Part shown: in pieces, positions 54,350-64,000 of the stretch | Layout: each line of letters begins with the position of its first letter | Numbering within the stretch: the first letter of the stretch is position 1 | From: Kingdonia uniflora | Taxonomy: Eukaryota; Streptophyta; Magnoliopsida; Ranunculales; Circaeasteraceae | Assembly: GCA_014058105.1 (NCBI GenBank) | Contig: JACGCM010001655.1 | Coordinates: forward strand, 3,038,001 to 3,102,000 | Length of the DNA stretch: 64,000 nucleotides | Direction of reading: 5' to 3' | Notes under the pieces: generated by a model | What the model was told of the DNA's origin: nothing | What the model saw: only the letters and a program-made list of their open reading frames with translations | Databases searched by the model: none | Made by a program: the position numbers and the translations under genes

Positions 54350-55679
54350 ATGCAGTCAATATGTAAGGAGGAAGAGGAAATAAATGCAGTCACAATAATG
54401 GTATATTTGCTTTATGCGGCTATAATGATTTATAAAAGAAGACCATTACCTAGACAACCTATAGTAAATAGAGACCATGAAAGGAGACTTTTAGTATAAA
54501 GGATGTATGTAGAGAGTGATGATAATTGTCATGAGCAATTGCGCATGAACAGAAATATGTTTTGAGTGTTAGTGAGTCGTTTAAGAAGGCATGGCTTATG
54601 TGATTCAAGGTTTTTAACGGCTGAGGAACAATTAGCAATGTTCCTTCATACTATAGGACACGACCAAAAGAATTCTGCTACAAAATTTACATTCATAAGT
54701 TCTGGGGAAACTGTTAGTCGATACCTCCACAGTACACTAAATGCAATGATGGGTCTATACAAGGAAGTGTTTAAGCAAGCATGTACTATTAATTCACCTA
54801 CACGTGATTCGAGTTATATAAGGAGCTGGCACCATTACTTTAAAGTGAAACTTAACTCCTCTTTAATTTATATTAATATTGAGTTTTCAAGTATTTTAAA
54901 AAAATACTATTATGAATTATATAGAATATGGTACATGTCATAGATGGAACATATATCCTCGCACAAATGCCAGTTGCTGACCAAGCAAGGTATTAAATTA
55001 AAAAGGGTGATATCTGTCAAAATGTCCTAATGGCGTGTACATTTGATATGTAACTAATGTATGTTCTCGTGGAATGGGAAAGGTCTGCACATGACAGTAA
55101 AATGTTGAAAGATGCAGTCACCTGTGTAGGAGACCGGTTAATCATTCCCACTAATACGTAGCAAACCATGGTATTAAATACTATAGAAGTAAATTATTTT
55201 GAAGAAAAATCTTTAATTACATATTGTACATAGGTCATTCTTATCATGCCTATGCTGAATTTCAACATGTCTCTGGAATTTTCCCCCTATTTGGAGGCAC
55301 TCGATATCATTTGAATGACACTCGTGGATAGAATCCAAGAAATGCAAGAGAATTATATAATTATCGACATTCGTCATTACTTAATGTAATTGAAAGAACA
55401 TTCAGCCTTCTAAAGAAACGGTTTGCATATTTGAAGACCTCGTCATTCTTTGATATTAAGAGGCAAAAAAGAATGTTACTTGCATGTGCCTTACACAACT
55501 TTATCTTAGAAGTTGATCCATTTGGCTTATGCGAGAATGAAGTTGATCCTACAGAGGGGGAGGAAGAGCATGATGATGTACCTATAAAAGAAGAACATAT
55601 AGTCTTCGAGCATTCACCTCTGTAGATAGCAAAAAGGGATGCCTTAACGGAATTAATGTGGCAAGAATACAATCCATGA
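54350..55679 (+). pseudogene. PIF/Harbinger DDE transposase (HARBI1/DDE_4-like), broken
   Basis: ATG at 54,350 is in frame with the longest open piece (54,566-54,943). N-terminal part: CHEQLRMNRNMF, a stop, LVSRLRRHGLCDSRFLTAEE, ATKFTFISSGETVSRYLHST. Catalytic domain: VIDGTYI (first Asp) at about 54,935, QMPVADQARY, GDICQNVLMACTFDM, and a decayed second-Asp region near 55,150-55,250. Then FGGTRYHLNDTRG, a stop, NPRNARELYNYRHSSLLNVI followed by ERTF (catalytic Glu), and an ACALHNFI motif in the end part. At least six stops or frameshifts are present. Confidence 0.85.
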
Positions 55680-55865
55680 TTTTGTATTAATTTATCTCGT
55701 TAATTATTGATTAGATTTTGGGTTTATATTGTTTAGTGGATGTTGTCAGTGTACTTTTAATTATTAATTTATTTTCTATTTGATAAATAGATTTTTAATC
55801 ACTGATTAACACGTGAACCTACTTCTCAGTAGATTTAATATATTATTGGAAACCTACAGTTAAGA

Positions 55866-56869
55866 ATGACACCAACATCTGGGAGGGTTTATTTGAGATG
55901 GGATGAGAAAATAGATACTATCTTTATCAATACATTATTGAAACAAAGACAGCACGGTCAAAAAACTGTGAGCATTTAGAGGTTGATGGCATATAACAAA
56001 GCTTCTTTTAACTTGAAAAGGGAAGCGAATCTAGATGTTACTGTTGAGTAATGAAAAAATCGGTGGAAGACATTAAAGGCAAATTACCTTCTCGTCAAAA
56101 AAGTTGTTGAATCGAGTGGCTTTGGGTAGAATGAAGAAACTCAGTTGGTAACGGTTGAGGAGATGGTCTGGAAAGAATTTATTGAGGTATATATTTTGGT
56201 GATAGAATAATCCTTCTTTAATGATATAAGTTATTACGTTCTTACCCATATTATTTGTTAGAGAGATCCATCGGTGAAAATCTACTGGGATAAGGCAATC
56301 CCGCATTATCGAGACTTGGACAATTTAGTCGTAAAAGATCATGCAATAGGTGCAGAAGCTGGCACAAAAAATGATAAAACGAACATTCCACAAGAAGGTA
56401 ATAATTATTTTATTTTTGGAAATATTTAGTACATACAACTACGCTTTATAAGTTTGTTATATCAAGTTTTGAAGTCGATAATGAAGGAGTCGAGTCTATC
56501 TATTTCACTATTGACGAGAGAACCCCGAATCGTGCTTCATCTTCAACAACTCCTACTGGTGCCTCTGCTCCCTCTACTAGCGCTTCGGCTCCTAAAAAGA
56601 ATAAAGTTAGTCGTAACAGTTTGGATAAAGATGACGGAGCTATAGAAAAATTAGTTCTTGCAGCTGACAAGCTTATAGGAAATGTGGGATGACCTAATTT
56701 GGCTATATGGGAAAAAGAGTTGAAAGAAATCCTAAATTTGTCAAATGACGATCTAATGAAGGCCTTATTTTACTATAGCGATAATGACAGTGTTGCCCGA
56801 GGTTTTCTTGCTGTGTCTCAAGATTCAAAGAAGAACTATTTACAATATGAGATTAAGAATATCCAGTAG
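55866..56869 (+). pseudogene. Myb/SANT-like accessory protein of the PIF/Harbinger element, three exons
   Basis: Exon 1 (55,866-56,186): VYLRWDEKIDTIFINTLLKQ, NRWKTLKANYLLVKKVVESS, VTVEEMVWKEFIE, the Myb/SANT-like domain. Exon 2 (56,262-56,397): RDPSVKIYWDKAIPHYRDLD. Exon 3 (56,475-56,869): a Ser/Thr/Pro-rich linker (TPTGASAPSTSASAPKKNK), LVLAADKL, and the C-terminal LSNDDLMKALFYYSDND. Introns are GTATAT...TTGTTAG and GTAATA...TTGAAG and keep the frame. Four in-frame stops inactivate it. The partner protein is needed for transposition in the family. Confidence 0.8.
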
Positions 56870-57675
56870 TTTTATATTAATTAAAAGTATTTCGTATTAG
56901 CTAGGGTGGATAAGATGTTAGTACTATTTGTAGGAATGCAACACTTTATTGTTCGGATCTATTCAAGTTTATTTTAATATTAATTATCTATTTATTGAAA
57001 GACTAATAAATGAGTTATTGGTTGTTTGTCTATTTCAATATTTGAATGTCACATAGTTTATACATTAATAATTATTAAAATGAGAGGAGATGTCAAATAT
57101 ATTATTTACAATATCTGATTTGCCAAACACAGAGTTTCGGAATATCTATTTTTAATATTCGGCTACCAAACAAAAAACATATATATGAGATATTTGATTT
57201 TTTTAAATATCAGGATATTTGAAATATTAATATCTGGGATATATTTTTATTAAACAGAGCCTTAGGTATTAGAAATAAATGTCAACTTTTTAGATGAAGA
57301 TGTTCTTCTACGGATGCTTACAAATTTCCTTAGAAATTTCAAAGAAATGCCCGAGAGAAGTGTGTTGAATGAAATATGAATTTTTGGTACTTCACAGAAG
57401 TATGAAAGTTTTGTTTTAGAAATGCCCGAGGAATGTGTGTGGAATGAAAGATGAATTTTGGTACTTAAAAATGGACTATTTTTTTAACAAGTTCGTTTAT
57501 ACAATTTGAAACTTCTAAATGTTATGAACTGTGGGTATGGATCCCTAGGGGATTCGGTCTGTAGGGGATCCAACTGGGTTTGGGCTTCCATCTTTGCGCT
57601 AATTATAAACCTCATAGGGTTTCTAGTTTCCACATTGAAGATTTTAAGGGAAAGTCTAATACTAGCATATAATTA
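56870..57675. other. 3' part of PIF/Harbinger element and intergenic DNA
   Basis: AT-rich. The right transposon end lies at 57,261. The sub-terminal stretch 57,150-57,261 has repeated ATATTTGAAATAT/AATATCTGGGATAT-type inverted motifs. No gene is seen in 57,265-57,675. Confidence 0.5.
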
Positions 57676-57683
57676 GAATTAAT

Positions 57684-58056
57684 TAGGGATGGTAATTTGA
57701 CCCGCCCCATCGCGGGGATCTGCCTCGCCTCGTCCCATTGTATGGGAAATATAATACAAATCCGCGGGGAAGCGGGGCAGATTTGGGATTGCCTCAAAAA
57801 ATCCGTACACGCTCCATTTAAATAGTCTATTGTTACAACCCTTTAAATATATATAAAAAAAACTTAAATAAAAGAGTTTTATTGGAAATATAGTTTTATT
57901 AGTTAAATGGGGCAGGGGTGATATTTAGTTTTGTAATGTGGGGGTGGGGATGAGGATTTCTATTTAACTTAAATGGGTTTTGGGGTGAGAATGGGAGTGG
58001 GGAACTTAGGCGGGGATGGGGATGGGATTAGGAAATCCACCCCATTGCTATCCCTA
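57684..58056. mobile_element. hAT-type MITE, 373 bp
   Basis: Ends are TAGGGATGGTAAT (left) and the reverse complement of ATTGCTATCCCTA (right): 13 bp terminal repeats with two mismatches. A perfect 8 bp direct repeat GAATTAAT flanks it (57,676-57,683 and 58,057-58,064), as for hAT elements. Internal sequence is C-rich on the left (GACCCGCCCC) and G-rich on the right (GGCGGGGATGGGGATGGG). No coding capacity. Confidence 0.88.
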
Positions 58057-58064
58057 GAATTAAT

Positions 58065-59160
58065 AGAGAGGCTATATATAGCATGTGTGTCTCCATTGAA
58101 CTACAACACGAAATTATTAAAGTTATCTCTTTTACCCTATTTGATCTCCCTGTCTTAGTTTGATAGGTTATTCTATAACACTAAAATAAAAGCATTATCG
58201 AAAGATCATTGTTAACTCAAAGTTGTAGCTCCACCCTATTTTTAAACTTGTGTATAAAACGTTTTAAATGCCCATCAATAACATAGTTATACATTTGTCT
58301 TTTTAAATGCTAATCAATGAGGACATTTAGTATTCACTTACATTATGTTGAAAATATATTTGGATTCTACTTATTAAATTACCTTACATGTATCGATAAG
58401 GCTTTTTTATTTTGAGATGAGATCGGCCTTTGAAAATAGTATTTCAAGATTAATGGGCGAGATTTAAGCTGCGGGGAGGTCAACTATAGGGATGCAGTAT
58501 GGCCTTCAAATCCTCAGGTGTTATAAACGCTATTTGGGCTACTTACAGTCTGTTTGAGTTATTGAATGCCATACGATCCACAACAGATTTGTAGGGATTG
58601 GCGGAAGCGTGACTGAGTGTGCCTTTGTTCGAGTTCGCCCAAACTCATGCAGACTCTCAAATCACACCTCTACAACTTAAAAAAATCCATGACACCTGTC
58701 TTACTAAGTTGAGAAAGCCAGATTTGTTTGAAATTAATATCCATTTTGTTTATGTTGTCATTTATAGTGTCGTTTTTTTGGTTTTCAAACAGATAGAGTA
58801 CTTTTTGCGGCACACATTAATAAAAATGTCACATAAAAATGTATATCTGTACGTTACACTCATTCCTCCTTATTCATCCCTCCAAACTCTCCTCTCGCTC
58901 TCTCTTCCCAATCTCCTCTCTTATATTAGGGAGTTTCACCTTATGGGGTCACTAATAGCTCAAATCTCCACTATACTGCTGGGAATGCTCAAAGAGAGGG
59001 CCGGAGACGAAACTTGTATGCTTAAAGTCCGCCATAGTCACCTATACTGCAACAGTTAAAAGAAGATTCTTATATCGACACCTAGCTTTCTCGTCTCCTC
59101 GATAACTCAACCCTCTTCATAACTCTTAAACCTTCTAAAATCTCTTCAAATTACGAATCT
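58065..59160. other. Intergenic region upstream of the helicase gene
   Basis: No gene supported. A plus-strand open frame at 58,619-59,059 has no recognisable domain and sits where the distal promoter of the helicase gene is expected. Confidence 0.5.
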
Positions 59161-59277
59161 CGAGAAAAATATATATATTTCCCACCCCGTCAAAGCTCAC
59201 ACTCTTCATCTCTCTCTCACTCTCGCTTTCTCTCAACTCTTCTATGCTTCTCTATCTGAAACCCCGATTACGTCACG
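59161..59277 (+). promoter_or_regulatory. Core promoter and 5' leader of the helicase gene
   Basis: TATATATA at 59,168-59,177 is a plausible TATA box. A strongly CT-rich leader follows (CATCTCTCTCTCACTCTCGC, from about 59,208), and TTACGTCACG directly precedes the ATG at 59,278. TGACG/ACGT cores are bZIP-type sites, though here they would lie in the leader. Confidence 0.5.
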
Positions 59278-62200
59278 ATGAGACGAACCACCGATACAGC
59301 AACTCTCCGGCAGCCTTTCCGCGGCGGATTCCCCACCAATCGCGGCAGACTTCCGTCAAACCCCCGCCGTCTGCCACCGCCAGACCAACCTGAAACCCCT
59401 CCGGTTTACTACTACAAGCAACTTTCAAACCCTAAACCCCAACACCACCACCAACAACAACCGCAGCAACGTCAGCAACAACATCAGCGACGTTTCAACT
59501 TCAGAATCGAGCTTCGAAGTCGTAATTCGAGCTTCAACAAGTTACTAGTGGAGAATCTAGTCTCCGTTTGTGTTTCTCCACCGGACAACAACTTTGTCTT
59601 CAACTCCGGTTTCATCGCGGCGAGGTTGTTTTACAAGAATCGCCCTGCGGCTATGGAGGCGTTGGTGTTCTTTTGGGAGCGGAGACTTGCAGGTGAGCAT
59701 TTATTTGATCCTCTGTTAATATCGAATGTGTTTGTTGTTTCGGATAAAATGGAGATTAAGAATCGTGTTAGGACTCTATTTGTGGATTATATTGGGAGAC
59801 TATTGGACGGAGAAGGGGTTTTATGTTGGAAGAGGAGAATTGAGTTGAAAAATAATGAAATTAAAAAGATTGATGGGTTACTTAGGCGGCCGCAACCGGT
59901 GAATGTTCTTACAGAGTTGAGGGGGAAGAGGTTTGGGTTGATTGCAGAGAAGGATTTAATTTTGAAGCGGTTGGATGAGTTTAGAGCGGGTTTGGATTGT
60001 ATTGTTGTCAATTTGAAGGGGGCTGGTTTGGCAAATGGTGATGATAATGGTGAAAATGTGGAGATTTTTCGGTTATGTAATGAGTTGAATTGGAGTGAGG
60101 TTCATTGCATGATCATGCGGGAGTGCAAGCGGCTTGAGGAGGGTTTGCCAATATATGCTTGTCGAGGGGAAATTCTGAGGAAAATACATTTTGAGCAGGT
60201 ATACTTGTTTGATTAGAATTATTTCGGTTATTACAAAATTATAAAGTTCTTGTTCTGTGTAATTGCAAGAATATAAACACTAAATAAAGACTATGAACTT
60301 AAAATATGACCCGATGATTTTGATACCGCAGAACAAACCGGAAGAAAGAACTAAGGAAGGATTTTTGTTGTCATGTTGGTAACTATAGCTTGTAATTTGC
60401 ACTCTTTAGCATTTGCTCCTTTTTATTTATGTTTCTTAATAGCTTTAGCTTCCTTTGACTGAAGCAACATCATTTGCGCTTTTAGGAGAACCTACATTGC
60501 TATACCCCAACGCGGTGAGACCGACACTCAATTTCTTGGGTCTTTTTTTGAACACGTACGTCCTTGACAATAGCCTGATTTGACTCGTGAATTCAGAGAT
60601 CGGCTCCCCGAATTGATATTAGAAATAATCTTGATATATCCAATAACAAGCACCTTCTTCCCCTTTAAGAATACCAAGATAAACCATCATTCTTGGCTTG
60701 GTTCACAATCACACCACCAACACCACCTCTAATAGAGTCTCTAACCATGATGCCTTCTACTTCACGGAGCCCCCCCTCTGCTAAGTTAGTATTTTTTGAT
60801 TGGCTGATAAGACAAACAACATTGTTCATCTAATTTGTGCTGGAATCAACAACTGCAAACTTGATTTTTAAGTCTTTTATAGCCCAAATCTTCAAACGAA
60901 CCACCTAAAAACAATTGGCATGAATAAAATAACATCTTAGAAAAAGAACTTAACAAATCCATAATTTCTTGAAAAAGTAATCTTCAATGAAAATACCAAA
61001 GCTTGGATACTACACTAATGAATGCCATTATTTATGTTGAGATTCTTTAATCTTCAAGAAATCATTGGGGAAAATATTGGGAACTATGCTGCTAATGAAA
61101 ATAAAACTTTAATCACTTCCTCTCCTAGATTTCTCAATTGCATAATTTAAATTTTTTTTGATCATCTATTCTCACAAAAATGTTCATTTGGTTGAATGGT
61201 TATCCAAATCAACTAAAAGTTTAATTGAAGGAAGGAAAGTTATGCAATCATGAAGCTCTACTTGACATTTGCGTTCGTCTTAGAATAAAAAAGTGGTAGG
61301 CAGAGCGAGAGAGAGAGAGAACTTCGAGGAATTGAAAAGCAAGATTATATGTTCCAAATATATAAAATAAATTAAATTACATTACATATAAATTTATGTT
61401 GTTAAAAAGGGCATTTTTGGTCCCGAAAATACTTCAGTGACAAATTTCAAAATAACCTCCTAACTTAATTGAGATCTCCTTATAGACCGTCTGGTTAGCT
61501 CAGCTTGCTGGAGCAAATATGATATGGACGATCCGCAAACAACTCCGGATTAGCTACCTTGATTCACAAACAATTGCTTTCAAAATCTTTAACAATTAAG
61601 TTCTCATAAGTAACTAGCTCTTTTCTTTACATTTATTTAAAGATGCTCGTATCAAACCTTAAATCAGTATAAAGACCCAACCTAGCATACGACTCTCTTG
61701 ACTTACCTTACTTCATTATACATATTGATCTATGCAGTCCAAATGGGAGATTATTGGATTATGGTCTGCATATTCAGTAGCATCGGTTAACGGATAACTT
61801 CATTAAGAAATAAATGTTTGGATGTTCAATAACGATTAAAGGAAGTACCGTGGCTGTCCTATGCACTACAAATATGTTAAAATGATTATGGTGTTACCAA
61901 GAAGTAACAATGATTGGTGGAAGCAATTTGGTGAAGCTATTAGCATGATGGTCAAGGAAAATGATGAGGCTTTTTTTTTGATTCCATAGTTATTCCATTT
62001 TCCCTATGCCTATTGTTTTCAAAACCTTGTCTATTACGGTTGGAACTCTAGCCGCTTTTCCTCTCTCCCCAAATTGAGAAATGTAACCGTGCTTCTCCTC
62101 TCTCCCCAAAAAGAGAAATGCAACCCTACTTCTCTAAAACTAACCTTTTCACATAAACCTATAATCAGTTTACACAACATACAACGGGGACCACAATTGA

Positions 62201-64000
62201 AAATGTACTCCCTCTTATGGCGTATGGGCGATGACTATAATCCACAATGCTCCATACTGCCGGCAAAACCCAAATACTGTAACAAAATACTGACATAAAG
62301 AATGCAACAAAATATGAATGATTTGATAGAAAAACTTGACGCGTACAAACGAGACATAATTATGCAATATTTCCTTAATGCAAATAATAAAAAGTAAATA
62401 AATCTATAATCAAAATCCGGCTCATTACAACGCACTTCTTAGATGATGTGAGTTTTCATGAATATTCCAAGGAGGCCGATTTGTATCCCCTTTTCTAAGT
62501 CAACAAGATGACTGCAAAAAACTTAGATCTAGCTTAACCTCAACATAGAACTTTAATATTTATGAGAGCACAGAGTGTAAAGCATAGTTTGTCTTCAGTT
62601 GCCTTTAAAACCGTGAATGTTCTTAACAGAAAGGTGCAAATCAATAATTAAAAAGTTTTTTAAAAATCACAAATATGTGTGTGGTGTGACCTAGCGAAAA
62701 CTTATAATAAAGTCTGCATAAAATGAGCTATATCTATTTATTTTTTTCATCTGAGTTGGCCAATATTTGTAAAGTCGGATCTGTAGGGATCTTCCCTTAT
62801 TTGTAAACTTTTTTATACTAATGAAATCTGGTGGGGGTCTTGCCTAACCCCAACGTCCTAACTTCAAATATAAAAACACGAAACTTTAAAGGAGTATATG
62901 ACTAGTTGTAATGATACTTATTTGAAGTGTCATGCAATATTTCCCTCTTTTTTATAGTCATCTAACAATATGTTAGATCTAGACCTGGTTAACTTATTCT
63001 TTATATCTTCAACTCCTGTGGTAAGGTCAGTTTTGAATTCTGGTTATTATCATGGCTCAAAATATCGAGCAATTCAGGTACTAAAAATGGGACCAGTTTC
63101 AATATATCGTAGGATCTATTACTAGAATAAGTGTATTTATGAAAACGTACTTGCGGCATATCATTTGGGGTCCCTATTTCCTATAATTTTGGATTTGTGA
63201 TTATTGGATGTGTTAAAATAACTCATTTCGCGACTAACAATCCAATCTATCGAGGATATATCAACATATGGGCGAATAGAATAGTCTAAAAACTTAGCCA
63301 CCTTAGCTCCCGTAATAAATCTTTTCTTTGTATTTCCTCTCACAGGTAATGATTTTAGTTGGAGAAACTGGTTCTGGGAAGAGTACACAGTTGGTTCAGT
63401 TTCTTGCTGATTCAGGGGTAGCGACTGACAAATCCATTATTTGCACCCAACCCCGTAAAATTGCTGCTATCTCTTTGGCAGAAAGGGTGAGTGAAGAAAG
63501 CAATGGGTGTTATGAAGAAAATTCGGTCATCTGTTTTCCAACTTTTTCATCCTATCAGGGGTTCAAATCGAAGGTAATATTTATGACGGACAACTGTTTA
63601 CTTCAACACTACATGAATGACAACAAACTAGGTAAAGTATCACATATTATTATCGACGAGGCTCACGAACGAAGCTTGAACACAGATCTCCTATTGGCCT
63701 TGGTTAAAGATTTGCTCCTTCAGAGGCTTGATCTAAGGCTAATTATAATGTCTGCAACGGCAAATGCAGAGAAGCTTTCTGATTATTTTTTTGGTTGTGG
63801 AATCCTAAATGTGGTTGGGAGAAACTTCCCCGTAGATATCAGGTATGTTCCTAGTCCTTCTGTGGGATCTAGTTTTAGTACTCTTTCACCATATGTATCT
63901 GATGTCGTTCAAGTTACCTCTGAGATCCACAAAACAGAGGAACCAGGTGCTGTTCTTGCTTTTTTGACTTCTCAAATGGAAGTCGAATGGGCTTGTGAGA
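59278..64000 (+). CDS. DEAH11/DEAH12-like ATP-dependent RNA helicase, 5' part (exon 1, intron, start of exon 2)
   Basis: Exon 1 (59,278-60,198, 307 codons): Pro/Gln/Arg-rich N-terminus (GGFPTNRGRLPSNPRRLPPP, a His/Gln run), then a conserved N-terminal domain ending in LPIYACRGEILRKIHFEQ. Donor CAG/GTATAC; acceptor CTCTCACAG at 63,341-63,345; phase 0. Exon 2 (63,346 on) gives ILVGETGSGKSTQLVQF (Walker A, residues 313-321), CTQPRKIAAISLA, MTDNCLLQHYM, IIDEAHERS (DEAH at 411-414) and IIMSATAN (SAT at 443-445). No stop up to the window edge (525 codons so far). The family in plants is about 1,700-1,800 residues and ends in RING/IBR (RBR) zinc domains, which lie outside. ATP hydrolysis would drive RNA remodelling. 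The gene looks intact. Confidence 0.92.
60199..63345 (+). other. Intron 1 of the helicase gene (3,147 bp)
   Basis: Bounded by GTATAC and TCTCACAG. It contains a (GA)n run at about 61,304-61,320 and a 40 bp tandem duplication (CCTCTCTCCCCAAA...GAGAAATG) at about 62,055-62,130. A minus-strand coding-like stretch near 60,590-60,860 (VRDSIRGGVGGVIVNQAKND, one stop) I do not recognise. No transposon terminal repeats were identified. The intron is long for a plant gene, which suggests inserted repeats too old to classify by eye. Confidence 0.75.

Larger units (their letters stand above)
54350..57261 (+). mobile_element. PIF/Harbinger DNA transposon, two genes, inactive
   Basis: Holds the DDE transposase (54,350-55,679) followed by the Myb/SANT-like accessory gene (55,866-56,869), both on the plus strand, as in autonomous PIF/Harbinger elements. 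The right end reads TTAAACAGAGCC at 57,250-57,261, followed by TTA, which fits the family's 3 bp TTA duplication. The matching left end (GGCTCTGTTTAA) was not found, so the left border is open; the stated start is the transposase ATG. Confidence 0.75.

Noticed and set aside
58619..59059. 146-codon plus-strand ORF upstream of the helicase
   Set aside because: No domain, no coding-like pattern, and it covers the region expected to be promoter.
61490..61515. tRNA-like GGTTAGCTCAGCTTGCTGG (A-box resemblance)
   Set aside because: No B box, no cloverleaf and no acceptor stem could be drawn around it; at most a decayed SINE fragment.

Overview
The window looks like repeat-rich nuclear DNA from a flowering plant, probably a eudicot. 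It has AT-rich intergenic DNA, spliceosomal introns, Ty1/copia and Ty3/gypsy LTR retrotransposons, a plant-type L1 LINE with a C-terminal RNase H, a PIF/Harbinger DNA transposon, small non-autonomous DNA transposons, a phytocyanin-like gene remnant and a DEAH11/12-type RNA helicase gene. Only the helicase gene, which runs off the right edge, looks like an intact host gene. I cannot name the species.

Layout. 1-1,200: end of a Ty1/copia element (RNase H and 3' LTR). 1,201-2,700: no confident gene, only an unidentified minus-strand coding-like stretch. About 2,975-9,682: head-to-tail array of a roughly 1.55-1.64 kb unit, each with a minus-strand promoter-like block and first exon; copy 1 carries a 578 bp inverted-terminal-repeat insertion. 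9,683-29,471: a nested Ty3/gypsy (Tat-type) complex inserted in the array. The outer element B is on the minus strand, has two LTRs and is flanked by the direct repeat CCTAA. Inside it lies element A on the plus strand (gag, protease, RT, RNase H, archaeal-type second RNase H, integrase, satellite-like 3' repeats, then long antisense genes). The array resumes at 29,477. 29,940-30,514: a solitary LTR that interrupts a phytocyanin gene (30,515-30,901, minus).

31,380-36,260: degenerate LINE on the minus strand. 36,261-50,150: three copies of one Ty1/copia family. Copies 1 and 2 are in tandem and share an LTR; copy 3 is inverted and tail-to-tail with copy 2. 50,150-53,420: antisense-gene part and LTR start of a third Tat-type element (C), joined to gag sequence in the opposite direction. 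53,420-54,349: no gene, one GAA microsatellite. 54,350-57,261: PIF/Harbinger element with both of its genes, each with stop codons. 57,684-58,056: a 373 bp MITE with a perfect 8 bp target duplication. 59,278-64,000: first exon, 3.15 kb intron and start of the second exon of the DEAH11/12-like helicase.

The retroelement genes belong to separate self-replicating units and nearly all carry stops, frameshifts or deletions. The least familiar material is the set of antisense genes downstream of pol in the Tat-type elements. They have splice signals and one small ORF of unknown function that is still open in element C. The next most notable items are the LTR-internal repeats of the copia family and the promoter-bearing tandem array.
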